Part shown: positions 1 through 11,760 of the stretch, one piece after another
Numbering within the stretch: the stretch's first letter is position 1
Layout: each line of letters starts with the position of its first letter
Source of the DNA: Corylus avellana
Taxonomy: Eukaryota > Streptophyta > Magnoliopsida > Fagales > Betulaceae
NCBI RefSeq assembly: GCF_901000735.1
Contig: NC_081547.1
Span: 11,267,156 to 11,331,155 of the forward strand
Direction of reading: 5' to 3'
DNA length: 64,000 nt
Program-made: the position numbers and the translations under genes
Notes under the pieces: generated by a model
Seen by the model: only the letters and a program-made list of their open reading frames with translations
Told to the model about the DNA's origin: nothing
The model's database searches: none

Positions 1-24
1 CCAAAAAATATTAAAAAAAAATTG

Positions 25-61
25 ACTATCAGCGTCCACTTCAAAAGTGGACGCTGATAGT
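25..61. repeat. perfect 16-bp inverted repeat, probable CACTA terminal hairpin
   Basis: The arm at 25-40 (actatcagcgtccact) is the exact reverse complement of 46-61, with a 5-base loop. Stems built on a 'agcgtccact' core are common in terminal and subterminal repeats of plant CACTA elements. A related partial motif (gtggaccctaatggtcc) follows at about 77-93. The position on the far 3' side of the transposase genes fits an element end. Confidence 0.55.
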
Positions 62-118
62 TGACCATTTAAATGTGGACCCTAATGGTCCTAAAAAATC
101 AAAAAAAAAAAAAAACAA

Positions 119-456
119 ACTGCAATCGATCGCACATAAGTGTGCGATCGATCGCAGCATCAGTAGGTTTTCAAAATTTGGCGATCGATCGCACTTGGAG
201 TACGATCGATCGCAGCATCAGTAGGTTTTCAAAATTTGGCGATTGATCGCACTTGGGGTACGATCGATCGCAGCATCAGTAGGTTTTCAAAATTTGGCAA
301 TCGATCGCAGCATCAGTAGGTTTTCAGAAAGTTGCGATCGATCGCACTCCAAGTGCGATCGATCGCAGGATCAGTAGGTTTTCGAAATTTTGGGATCGAT
401 CGCACTCCAGATCTCACTTGGAGTGCGATCGATCGCAGCATCAGTAGGTTTTCTAA
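119..456. repeat. GATCGATC palindrome-rich minisatellite
   Basis: About six imperfect units of roughly 60 bases alternate a palindromic core (gcgatcgatcgc) with the spacer 'agcatcagtaggttttc' and an 'aaaatttggc' tail. Some units carry two cores facing each other around 'actccaagt', giving longer potential hairpins. A short minus-strand open frame crossing this region is only the translated repeat. Confidence 0.85.
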
Positions 457-759
457 TGATTTCCAGTTCAAGTGAAGAACAATTCACACAAATAACATCA
501 AAAGTCAACTGACTAGTCTTAGCAAAAAGAGTCACTAATAGAGTAAGATCTTGAAGGCTTAAATATATCATATTTGTAACTCTGACAAATGACAACTAAA
601 AGGCCAAACTGCAGTCCATTCTTATCCATGCAACACATATCAACTGATGTTAAAAATTAGACTTTCAGTCAACTCATTATTTATCAACCCACTTAACTTG
701 TCTCAAGAGTCATGGAGAGATGAAGACCACATGAAATTAGTCAAAATACAACCACCAAC

Positions 760-1352
760 CTCTTGTTGAATGTGGACACCGAAATCTCCAAATACAATGT
801 TCCCAGACGCATCTTTAGCATTAGTTTTCTGAAGAAAATTCTGCATCAAAAAACAATGACATACTGAATTTTACTCTTCATCTTGGGGAAAAATATAATG
901 AAGAAGTTATAAGATCTATGCAATGCAATGAAATGAACATAGGCAGTTTTTCACAGTATTTCATGAAGCCAAAAAAGAACTGCACAATTTAAATCACCTG
1001 ATCAATTAATAGTATTCAACCCAAAAGCGAAAATATGAATTCCTTACGTAACTCACTTGCGTGCTCCCTCTGCGACACAAATAACAGCCGAACCCTTTGT
1101 CTCAATCAGGTATTTCAGATGACTCAAAACACCATGAGGCCCGTGCAAATTAAAAGATACCTTAGATGTGCATATCAGTAGAATCAGTAACAGCTCACAA
1201 AGATAACTATCCAATTAATTGCTAGTAATAAGTACCTCATGAATCAAACATATGTCAATTTGTCCACTAGCTAGGGATGCATGCATAGCTATATATCTAC
1301 TGCTACGGCCCATCAATTTCACAATGCCAACACCATGATAAGCACTGTGCGC
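760..1352 (-). pseudogene. 6-phosphofructokinase gene fragment (three exons) inside the CACTA element
   Basis: Three consecutive exon-like blocks on the minus strand read as plant ATP-dependent phosphofructokinase in the correct order: 1352-1236 (contains [14 protein letters not shown] and [13 protein letters not shown]), 1160-1057 (contains HGPHGVLSHLKYLIETKG and VICVAEGA) and 840-760 (contains TNAKDASGN). The first two are followed by good donors and all are preceded by AG acceptors, so introns were retained and the fragment came from DNA, not from a processed mRNA. The usual glycine after the MGR-S-S stretch and the proline of the LIPE motif look replaced, and the end of the middle exon appears to have lost a base. 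Upstream and downstream exons were not found. It cannot encode an enzyme. Confidence 0.75.
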
Positions 1353-1735
1353 CTAATAACAAGATTGAGGCAAAAAAAAAAAAAAGTTCACTATGAAGAA
1401 ACCAACACTAAAAGAATTCAGCAGGAAAACTTATCCAAAGAAACATAACTCCATGCATGGGCAAATAAAATGCACGTAGAGTACCTCTATAAGAAACATT
1501 GCATTTATGTTTAAGTACACAACAACATTGGTTGATGAATCAATTAATGTATGAAATAATCAAACTAATCTAAATGCCCACAAGAAACATAACTCAAAAT
1601 GACTAACCTCATCAAAATCATAAAAAAAATGTGAGAACTGCCCCATTAACCAAACCTGCCAAGGGAGAAACTATTAAACATATGTTTTACAATCCATGGG
1701 CAGCAAAATTCCAAAACCTAAAATAAAGTACTTAT

Positions 1736-1783
1736 CTGCATCCTTTTCCTTGCCAATTCATCCTCATAAGCAATTTGAGTAAT
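1736..1783 (-). pseudogene. possible ATAD3-like AAA-ATPase exon fragment
   Basis: A 48-base minus-strand block, preceded by an AG acceptor, translates to ITQIAYEDELARKRMQ. The core YEDELARKRMQ is characteristic, as I recall the family, of the coiled-coil part of plant ATAD3-type mitochondrial AAA-ATPases. The donor position reads AT instead of GT. A 38-base exon-like block with good splice signals (about 1934-1897) lies upstream in the right order but is too short to assign. It is a different source gene from the phosphofructokinase fragment next to it. Confidence 0.45.
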
Positions 1784-2259
1784 CTACCACAATGAACCAA
1801 TATATAATATCAAAGACAATGAAAATGAAACCCAAAATGATAGAGAAAGAGATACTAAAAATGTGTTTCTTCATGAAATATATTAAAGCGAGAACCTGCT
1901 TGGGTGGTTTAACTTTCTTGTACTCTTGTCATCCTGCATACACTTAAAAATAAAATTTAGAAAGATATTATTACTCCCTTGCATTGTTTACTCAAAGTTC
2001 TTTAACCTTGATAACCATGTCAAGGGAGATTTACTAACTCAAAAGTTGTTGAACCAAAAATTTTGTGAATATCTTAATATAATATAAACCAAATAAAAAG
2101 TACCAACAAATATACATTACCAAACAGATCACGATCAACAAATAGTCAAATACACATTAGCAAATAGAAAGTACCAACAACTATCCAAATACATAGTATC
2201 AAAAAATATATCACAAATAGATGCTATCAAAGAGTACATCCTAAATAAAGTTATTCCAA

Positions 2260-4230
2260 AGCTCCCTCAATTGTTGGCTTCACTTGATGCACCTCCAAGC
2301 AAGCTCCCTCCAGACCTAAGAAGAATAAAATTTCATATAATGATCAATAAGCTTTTTAACGATTACTTAGTATGTGTGTTTTTGTAAAATTAATGCATAG
2401 GTAGAGTTTCACTAACCCTCCAATACGTGACATTAAGAACTCAACAGTGGCTTTCAATTTGTTCGTTTCCTCAACGTTGGCTTGCAAATTCTCCCTGTAC
2501 TGATGAAGTTCGATTCTAGTCTGTTGAAGCTCGCTTTGAGTATCTTCTTGTCTTTTCCTACACTCATCGTGGTTGTCGAAGTGGGTGAATGTTTGAGATG
2601 AAGTTCTTAAAGGGGTAGGAATAAGACCGCATCCCATTCCTCTAACGTGCCCAGCTCGTCGGCCCCCTAGTACTTGTGTGACTATTTCTTGCATTCGGTC
2701 ATCCACACTTGTTCCCTCCACATTGCCTTCCTCTAAGGCCTCACTGGTTGTTAATTCTTGCATTTGAAGCTGCACAAGTCATAGTTGGCCTTAGTTTAAT
2801 ATATACTTCATGCAAGTTTACTATTCATGTTCTTCACTAATCAACTTAATGATTGGAGCGTAAACAGTTACTTACATATAGACTTTTGCATTTTTTGTTC
2901 ACAAACTGTTTATCCTTTTTTCTTGTATGGGTAGCCTCATATAATTCAACAGGATTAGGCTTCACTTTTTTTTCTTGTTCCTACACATAATACATATAAT
3001 CAAAGTTTACACTAAATAACGTTACTTTCATTAAACTATGGTACGGGATACTTACCTTTTTGTAAATGACGTTGACAAATGAACAAGTCCCAGCTGTGTG
3101 CTTTGTTTCCAATTTGCTTCTGTTTTTTATATTTCATTCAGACTTTTTCTACGAAATTTGGAAAAAAAAAAAACACAATTATTCATAAAATGTCTTCAAG
3201 TGCCTGCAAATTATATCAATTTGAATATTCTAATCAGTATAATAATATATATTTACCTTCCATTTACCGTCATAAAATGAGTCACATATTAGGTTCCACT
3301 GTTGAGGACCATACCCTGCTGGCACGTTTTCCCTCCCAATAGCCTTAGCCTTGGCAATCCCCTCATCACCGTCTTTATCAATGCCGTCAAAATATTTCTT
3401 GTAATGATCCCTATACATGTTCGAACGAAGCCTAGCATATGCACGACCCAATTTATGTTCAACAGCTTTGATGTGCTCGTATCGTTCCATATTCAATGCG
3501 AAGTTTGACTGATACATAATAGATAAGAAAACAATGGTAAAAAATGTGTCACATTAATTTTCCATACGAAACATATTATTAAACATTACATTGATATTCA
3601 TACCTGAACATGAAATAACAACTTGCTCTTTTCTTCAGCTGGGACCTTTTTCCATTCACCGTGATGGAGTTCGCACATGTTACGAATAATCTCCCCAATC
3701 TTGCTTGCAAACCATGATGCATTCTCGCCTACAGGTGCCCGGTGTCTATTTGGGATGTTTAGCACTAAGGGACCATGCTTAAGTACGTGGTCACTCAACT
3801 TCTTACACTTGGCCTTACCCCTTACACTTCTGACAGACGTGGTAGCTGTTACGCAAAACATGGTAACGTAGTAAGTTATATTTGGAAAAGTATATTGTCA
3901 AATGTCTATAACAAACCAAAATAATACAAAAATAACAGTTCATAAACATAAAATTCATGAACTTACAAGATGCAGTAGGGGCGGCTCCCTGTGAATCCAA
4001 TCCTGCCACTGAGTGAATAGGATTATTAGACTCATGCGAAGGATGCCCATCCACTGACTCGAGGAGGAGGGGGGCGAGGGCGACACTTGCATATCTGTAT
4101 CACCAAACCCAGAATTGAGAGTCGGACTCTCATGCTTGTCAATAAGACCTCGACCTTGACCTTGGCCTCGGCCTCGGCCTCGTGCTGCTGGAACACGTTT
4201 GCATCCTGTTGTTGTCATTGTTATGATCAA
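2260..4230 (-). CDS. TNP1/Transposase_24-like CACTA protein
   Basis: Second CACTA gene, probably the DNA-binding accessory protein. Exons inferred from splice signals: about 4230-3966 (start uncertain; low-complexity Arg/Gly and Ser/Pro-rich), 3845-3604, 3508-3257, 3119-3056, 2980-2876, 2769-2417 and a short last exon near 2316-2260. The middle exons carry the Transposase_24 core: NASWFASKIGEIIR, then YARLRSNMYRDHYKKYF, then KHTAGTCSFVNV, then PVELYEATHTRKK. The last long exon is predicted coiled coil (RKRQEDTQSELQQ onward). No internal stop was seen once introns are removed. Lying downstream of the TNP2 gene on the same strand is the usual CACTA order. First exon and precise termini are the weak points. 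Confidence 0.7.
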
Positions 4231-4354
4231 TCTGCTAACAAGTCAAAAACCACAAAATTATATTAGTCAATTTATAACCATATAGCATGTTCAATATTTT
4301 TGACAAACATACAATAATCATGCTAGTAAAAAAAAAAAAAAAAAAAACACCACA

Positions 4355-4394
<40 letters not shown>

Positions 4395-4455
4395 CATCAA
4401 CTTCATTAAATATACTAATACACTTTGTACTTACACCAAATGTGAGGTTATGTGT

Positions 4456-7400
4456 TCAACACATTTCATCATCAGATTCATATTCAGAATCTGTATCACT
4501 GTTACTTGAAGATGATTGTTCGTGTTCAGAGTCCTCTTCGTGTTCAGAGTCTATATCGTTGTCGCTACATAACTCCTCTTCCTCATCAAAGTTTGTATAA
4601 TGGTCCTCGTCCGGCAAGTTATCATTGGCAAACATGCTTGCATCAAGTTGAATATATAATTCGTCAATTGCTATTATCGCATCATCTCTACGTAATTGAG
4701 TGGAGGCTTCAACATTCGCTTCATCAACAAAGACCATATTACCCCCAACACATTCACCTTCCTGGTATACGTCATCACTGAGTCTTTGGTCATCTTCTGT
4801 ATTATCTCCCTTTTGTACTGTTGGAATATCATCGATGTCTCTATTGATCCACTTCTGCACCACTTTCCAATTACCACCCAATTTGGGATCATCCAAGTAA
4901 AACACTTGCGAAGCTTGACATGCTAAGATGAACGGGTCGGATTCACACCATTTACTAGAAGTATTCACAATCGTGAAGCCTTGGTCCATTCGTACTCCTG
5001 TTGCACTTCCAGTGTCCCACCAATCGCACTCAAACAAGTACACGAGATTTTGGCCAGGGTAACGTAACTCTAGAATATTTTTTAACTCACCATAATACTC
5101 CGTTATTGAGGTTTCGTCCTCACCTAAAACAGAAACACCACTGTTCTGGGCAGTACGAGTTTCTGCACATTCTTTCGTGTGATACCTAACCCCATTCACG
5201 ATGCAACCTCTATACGATCTAACATGACGATCAGGCCCACATGCAAGATCATATAATTGTTTTGAGTCATTGTCTGCTGTACGCCCATTATTGTATAAAC
5301 GTTTATGGAACCAACGTTCAAAGTTAGCCTCATGCTTTTTATCAATATCACGGCCGCCTTCTCTTTTGATCATATTATAATGTTCACTGCATGAAAAATA
5401 AACGTATTGGTAAATGATCATCAACCCTACAATTATAACATGTCGTAACAAGTAAAACACAAAGGGCATTACTAAACTTACTCCAAATATGAGGCCGTTT
5501 CGTTACAGTTGGTAAGCACATACCATCGTGCCCTAGCAAAATCATTAGCATCCAGTGTTACTAATTTAGCTGCTCCTAACGGCCGAACTCGTTGGGAGAA
5601 CACATCCAAGCGCTGGCTCATTTCTACAACATCAATGTCAACATTTCTCCGTTCACGGTTCCATCTTGTCTCAATCCCCCGAAGATACCTGGAACAGAAG
5701 GTCAAGCTCTCCTCAGCTAAGTAACACTCGACAATAGACCCCTCTGGACGCGCTTTGTTACGCGTCCACTTCTTATATCTTCTAAGTTCTCTTTCGAACT
5801 GATACATCCAACGGTTTTGTACGGGACCAGCAAGCTCGGCCTCCCGAGGTAAATGAAGTGCTAGATGGATCATAACATCAAAAAAAGCTGGCGAAAATAT
5901 TTTTTCTATTTTGCATAAAATTAATACAATGTCGACTTTCATTTGTTTTAGGATATCAACTTTCAACGTCCGTGCACATAACTGCGTAAAAAATGTACTG
6001 GACTCGGTCAATGTTGTTCGTATTTCCGACGTAGAGAAATTTCGAATTGCAACAGGAAGCATGCGCTGTAAGAAGACATGATAATCGTGGCTTTTCATAC
6101 CCGAAATTTTACCAGGAAGCTTGTTCACATATCGACCAATGTTAGATGCATACCCGTCAGGAAATTTAACACCTTTCAACCACTCACATAAACTCTTCTT
6201 CTCATCTCTTGTCAAGGTGTACTTCGCAAGTGGCATCCTATACGTTTCACCATTTGGCTGCACATGCAATTCTTTACGTATACCCATCAACTGTAAATCT
6301 CTTCGTGCCTTGACTGTGTCCTTGGTCTTCCCATCGATATTCATCAACGTACCTAAGATACTTTCACATATGTTTTTCTTAATATGCATTACATCTAAAT
6401 TATGACGTAGTTTCAAGCTTGACCAGTAAGGCAACTCAAAGAAAATACTTATCTTCTTCCAATTCAACACAACATCTGTGTACTTTCTCTTTGTCCCGCT
6501 TGTTTTTCCAAATTGCAAACCCTTAGCATCTCTTAGCTGTTTCAACAATTGACTTCCAGACAATTCTTCAGGTTGCAATCTATGCTCCTCTATACCATCA
6601 AACAAATCTCCTCTTTTGCGCCATGGATGCTCTCGAGGAAGCCACCGACGATGACACATGAAACACACCTTATGCCCATACTTCAAATACCTGAACGATG
6701 TATCCTTATTACATACTGGACATGCAAGCTTTCCAATTGTAGACCACCCAGATAATTTTCCATATGCGGGAAAATCATTTATAGTCCATAGTAATGTCGC
6801 ATGCAATTGAAATGTCTCTTTCTTTGATGCATCGTACACGCGTATGCCTTCATTCCATAAATCTTTCAAGTCATCAACCAATGGCCACAAATATACATCA
6901 ATATTCTTTCCAGGATCTGAAGGCCCTGGGATAATAAGGGGCAACATCAAATTTGGACTCTTCATACACATCCACGGAGGGAGATTGTACACCGTTAACA
7001 TTATTGCCCATATGCTATATGTTGTACTCATCTTACCAGATGGGTTGAAACCATCACTTGCTAAGCCAAGCCGCACATTGCGGGAATCACTTGCAAACCA
7101 CTCATGTCTTTTATCAAACTCTTTCCATACAATAGAATCGGCGGGGTATCTGAGAGTATTGCCATCATCTTCTCGACCTTCTTTGTGCCACCGCATTTCC
7201 TTGGCCATTTCTTTTGTCATAAACAACCGTTGTAACCTCGATTTTATTGGGAAATACCGTAAGACCTTTGGAGGAATATTACTTTTTCTGCCTTTGCCAT
7301 CAATCCATCTTGAATTGTTGCACTTTGGGCATACCACTTTGTCTGCATGTTCTTTCCAAAAAAGCACATAACCATTCTTGCATGCGTGTATCTTATCGTA

Positions 7401-7516
7401 ACCGAATCCCAAGTGTCGCCTAAACTGTATTGCTTCTTTATACAAGCGTGGCAATGTCTCTCCATCTGGGAGAGCCGTCTTTATCAAGTCAATCATCATA
7501 TCAAACGCCTTGTTAC
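4456..7516 (-). CDS. CACTA transposase, TNP2 with DUF4218 and DUF4216 (5' end in gap)
   Basis: Catalytic transposase of the CACTA element. Exon 1 runs from the gap edge 7516 to 5482 and exon 2 from 5386 to 4456; the 95-base intron has a GTAAGT donor and keeps the frame. Exon 1 contains the TNP2 core (SPNLMLPLIIPGPSDPGKNI, then FPAYGKLSGWSTIGKLACPVC with a Cys-rich stretch) and DUF4218 (KSHDYHVFLQRMLPVAIRN). Exon 2 holds DUF4216 (NLVYLFECDWWDTG, then DPFILACQASQVFYL) and ends in an acidic Ser/Asp/Glu tail. No stop or frameshift was seen. The N-terminal transposase-associated region is missing because of the 100-N run; the sequence beyond the gap does not resemble it, so no start can be given. 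Confidence 0.85.
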
Positions 7517-7616
7517 NNNNNNNNNNNNNNNNNNNNNNNNNNNNNNNNNNNNNNNNNNNNNNNNNNNNNNNNNNNNNNNNNNNNNNNNNNNNNNNNNNNN
7601 NNNNNNNNNNNNNNNN
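7517..7616. other. assembly gap (100 N)
   Basis: A run of exactly 100 N, a conventional gap of unknown size. It truncates the CACTA transposase, and sequence on its right cannot be assumed to be contiguous with the element. Confidence 0.99.
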
Positions 7617-10098
7617 AACCGGGGTTTTCCAGATTGCCACTGGTACAGGCAAGGTGGGTTTTTATCGACTTTATGAGCTTTCTGTGATATGGGTTTTCTT
7701 CAATAGTTGATTTTGAGAGTTTGTTTCCCCTCGAGGGCTTATATTTGGATAACTTTGAAACCCTTGCATTAGGGGCTGATTAGGGGATCTTGGAGAGGGA
7801 TTTAGGTCTCTGAATTGGGGTTTTCGAATTATAATTAGAAGAAGAAAATGAACAAGAATGGTGAGAGCGAAAAAAACCAGAAGCAACCTACTGGGTAACA
7901 CTGCTTCTTCTTCCTCTTACTTCTCCCTTCCATCTTCGCTGGTGAAAACAAATAAGACGATGGGGAAAACTTTGAGTTCAAAACGAAATGTTTAGGTTAA
8001 AGGCAATGTGATTAAAACTAAGCCGTTCAATTTTTGTTTACAGCATCTATGCTGTAGAAGCCGGACCAGTATTGACGTGTACTCGCTCCAAATCCAGAAG
8101 TACACGGTGGGCTGCTATTGGGCCGCATGGAGGTCGAATGACGTTGTTGAATCTGCTTCACTACAAGCCCAGATCCAAACGTTAAGAGGGAGGATCTGGC
8201 TTCAGTGCTGCAGTTTAAAACAAGTCTCTCTCTTTCTCCAATCTGATTTCAACATGCAGACCCTTATTTCACCCTTTTCAAGGTTGTTTAGGTCATTCTC
8301 TCATGCTTCGTTTCTCTCTTAGGTAAACAAAACCAAGAAAGACTGTTTTGCTTGTATTCAAAAATCCAGTAAAAAATTCCATACGTCATACTGAAAAGAA
8401 CCCAATTAATTGTCGTCACAAATACACAAATCGGTTTTAATTGATTCAACATTGATGATAATCAATCTAATTAGCCTGTAGGGCACCTCCGGCTTTTAAA
8501 TAGGTGATTAACGTTAAATTTAGCTATTATATCCAATTTTCATCCTCTAGCAGATCATCTAAAATAAAAGAGTTTTTCAACAATAGCACATTTTAGGGTT
8601 TTTTTATTATTTTCTCTCACCCCCCCCTCTCAAAACTCAAAACTTTTGTTCTGACGTAGTTCAATCGGCAGAAAATTACGCCTTACAAAATAAAAATCAT
8701 TAGCTCAAATCTTCTGTATTAAAAAAAAAAAAAAAAAAAAAAAACACTCAAAACTTTTCTCTCTTCTCTAGCTCTCTCTCTAAAAGCTCCGACCAACCCA
8801 CCAAAAACCCACCGCCACAAATTCTTTCCCAATCATAACAGATATTCAAGCATGAAAATAGCACCAAAAGCATTAGAATTCAAACATGAACTCAAAACAG
8901 AAACAAAGAATGATTAATAGAAAAAAAAAAAAAAAAAAAAAAAAAAAGGAGGGTCAGGAATGTTTTCTAGAAAATGAAAAGACAGAAAAGAAAGTGTGGT
9001 TACTTGATTAATTCTTGGTATGTTGGGTGGTGATTTTGGTGGAATGCATGGCAGGTGATTACAATGATTTTGGTGTTGCTTTAGTTTTGGAGAGAGGGAG
9101 GAGAGAGGAGAGAGAAGGAAGAAAAAGTAAGGATAAAAAATAATATTTAAAAAAATAGAGAGTTGGAATAGATGTTCTACAAAAGTTTCAATAACTAAAA
9201 TTAAAAAAAAAAAAAAAATGCTCCAACTAAGGCAGTTAAAACTTAAAAGCTTTGAACTGAACTTTTATTGTCAAATTACCAAATGAATTTAACCATTAAT
9301 CACAGCAAAAATTGGCGAAATCACAACAAACTACGATGGTCACTTAAATCATAATGTAACAATCATCCACGTACACAGGCAAACTTTGATCAATGTAGAA
9401 GACGAATATGTAGGGATGGAACGAAGAAGGGTTAGTGGGTCTCGGCTTTAAAATTTTTTGATATGCTCAAGTACTCATGTGTTCCAATCAAAACAACCAA
9501 TATGCCATAAAAAATAATATTAAAAAACATTACATAATCTTAACCAAAAAATTAAAAAAACAAAAAGGGATGAAAAATTATGTCTCGAGTGAATTTTTGA
9601 GCTAGAGGAATATGAGTGGAAGAGAAGTGGGATGTTGTAAAATCTAGAAAAATATCTTCCGCACCCGGCCGGCCGATGTTGTTTCCATAACTATCTCTTT
9701 TAAAAAGCTTCCCTCATCTCTTAAACATTCATATGATTTTACAAAGAGATGAATGGAAGCTCTTTAAAAGGCATAGTAATGGTCTGTACGGAGCAGAGGT
9801 TCGAAATGGAAACTGTATTTTTGAGTGTTGGGAGAGAAGAATCAAAGGGGGTTGAGGGTGTTTTCTGATGACGGTGGAGTACTATAGCTTGCATATAAAT
9901 AAAAGGAAGGGATTAGGAGGGAAATTGCTTGTGTTGAGGAAGAACATCTGGGATTAGGATGTGTTGTTGTGTGGGACAAGAGAGGTTGGTGGTGAGATGT
10001 GGACGTATATGTCTATAGAAGTGTCAGCCGCATGTGATGTTGTGTTTTAATTTGAATAAGACAAGTGAGGTGATTTGTGAAGAGATGCAGCTTGTGAC
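7617..10098. other. stretch without a recognisable gene
   Basis: Contains homopolymer A runs (near 8719, 8922 and 9202), CT/GA-rich stretches around 8750 and 9095, and AT-rich sequence. A minus-strand open frame at 7671-7901 (76 codons) is Pro/Ser/Asn-rich with no family resemblance. No tRNA, terminal repeat or conserved motif was recognised. Confidence 0.5.
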
Positions 10099-10117
10099 TA
10101 GGGCTGTAAATGAGCCG
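10099..10117 (+). repeat. hAT terminal inverted repeat, left
   Basis: tagggctgtaaatgagccg; its exact reverse complement is at 19517-19535. The pattern fits plant hAT ends beginning (T/C)AGGG. Confidence 0.9.
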
Positions 10118-10465
10118 ACACACTCGACAGCTCGCTCGCTACCCGCTCGACTAAGCTTGACTCGAACTCGAGCTCGACACTATTAAAACTCGCTCGTTAC
10201 TGTTGAAACTCGCTCGATTAGCTAATGACACATACCCGACTCGCTCGATTAAGCTCGACGGGGGCTCGTGAGTTCGACTCGTTTAACTCGGGATCGAAAG
10301 GCTTGCCCGAGCTCGTTTAGGGATCGTGAGCTCGACTCGTTTGACTAGTTAATCGCCCGGCTCGCTCGACTCGGTTAGGGATCGTGAGATCGACTCGTTT
10401 AATTAGATAATTGCCCGGCTCGCTCGACTCGTTTATGGCTCGTGAGTTCGACCCGTTTTATCATC
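10118..10465. repeat. left subterminal GC-rich repeats of the hAT
   Basis: Multiple imperfect copies of 'ctcgctcgactcg' and 'gctcgtgagttcgactcg' spaced by about 60 bases (near 10265, 10330, 10385 and 10438). Clusters of short subterminal motifs serve as transposase-binding sites in other hAT elements such as Ac; that role here is inferred. Confidence 0.7.
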
Positions 10466-10549
10466 TGACCCGACCCAACCCACACGACAATGTCACTAAA
10501 AAAAAATTTTAACCATGTTATTAATCAATAATAATCATAGCTTGATAGC

Positions 10550-11760
10550 TTCAATATGTATACAATTAACTAGGTTATAGTATAACTAACATTATATGGA
10601 ATATGTTATTATTTATAGGTTTAATGTCCAATTAATTAGTTGAAAATAATAATAATAGTAATCATCATATTCATAGGTTCAATGTGTGTATAATTAATTA
10701 ATTAAGATATAAGGGTATAGTATAACTTATACTATAAGTGTACAACTAACATTGCATAGAGTATAGACTACGTTATTATTTTTAGGTTTAATATCCAATG
10801 TCCAATTACTTAGTTAAAAATAATAATAATACTATAATAGCAATCATCATATTCATAGGTTCAATGTATGTGCAGTTAATTAATTAAGATATAAGGGTAT
10901 AGTATAACTTATACTATAAGTGTACAACTAACATCGTATAGAGTATAGACAATGTTATTATTTATAGGTTTAATGTCCAATGTCCAATGACTTAGTTAAA
11001 AATAATAATAATAGTAATCATCATATTCATAGGTTCAATGTGTGTACAATTAATTAATTAAGATTTAATAAGCTATTTATAGATTTAATAATAATAATAA
11101 TAATTTATAGGTATTAGGTTTAATGTCCAATGTCCAATAACTTAGTTAAAAATAATAATAATAGTAATCATCATATTCATAGGTTCAATGTGTGTACAAT
11201 TAATTAATTAAGATATAAGGGTATAGTATAACTTATACTATAAGTGTACAACTAAGATTGCATAGAGTATAGACTACGTTATTATTTTTAGGTTTAATAT
11301 CCAATGTCCACTTACTTAGTTAAAAATAATAATAATAGCAATCATCATATTCATAAGTTCAATGTATGTACAGTTAATTAATTAAGATTTAATAAGCTAT
11401 TTATAAATTTAATAATAATAATAATAATTTATAGGTATTAGGTTTAATGTATAATGTCCAATTAATTAGTTAAAAATAATAATAATAGCAATCATCATAA
11501 TCATAGGTTCAATGTATGTACAGTTAATTAATTAAGATTTAATAAGCTATTTATAAATTTAATAATAATAATAATAATTTATAGGTATTAGGTTTAATGT
11601 ATAATGTCCAATTAATTAGTTAAAAATAATAATAATAGCAATCATCATAATCATAGGTTCAATGTATGTACAGTTAATTAATTAAGATTTAATAAGCTAT
11701 TTATAGATTTAATAATAATAATAATTTATAGGCATTAGGTTTAATGTCCAATTAATAAGC
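10550..11760. repeat. AT-rich tandem satellite inside the hAT
   Basis: Seven units of about 150-180 bases, each marked by 'ttaattaattaagat' (near 10690, 10878, 11048, 11203, 11372, 11526 and 11676) and by 'aataataatagcaatcatcat'. Two unit types occur: one continues into 'ataagggtatagtataact', the other into 'ttaataagctatttata'. The last three are nearly identical short-type units, suggesting recent local expansion. Confidence 0.9.

Larger units (their letters stand above)
1..7516 (-). mobile_element. CACTA (En/Spm) DNA transposon, left part
   Basis: Minus-strand transposon recognised by a TNP2 transposase fused to DUF4216 (7516 to 4456) followed by a TNP1/Transposase_24-like gene (4230 to about 2260). 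The window starts in a hairpin-forming sequence of the kind found at CACTA ends, so the true terminal CACTA bases probably lie just left of position 1. The other terminus is not identified: the N run at 7517-7616 cuts the transposase and nothing resembling the usual N-terminal part or a terminal repeat was recognised beyond it. About 2.2 kb between the hairpin and the TNP1-like gene is filled with a minisatellite and host gene fragments. Confidence 0.75.

Noticed and set aside
119..456. CRISPR-like regularly spaced palindromic repeats
   Set aside because: Plant nuclear context, degenerate units, repeated spacers and no cas genes; it is an ordinary minisatellite.
7617..7652. Extension of the TNP2 reading across the N run to an ATG at 7652
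   Set aside because: The few codons right of the gap (MPVPVAIWKTPV) do not resemble a transposase N-terminus and the gap size is unknown, so the frame through Ns is meaningless.
8161..8170. CACTACAAG sequence as a possible CACTA terminus
   Set aside because: For a right-hand terminus the plus strand should end in the complement (TTGTAGTG); the orientation is wrong, no subterminal hairpin follows and no partner was found.
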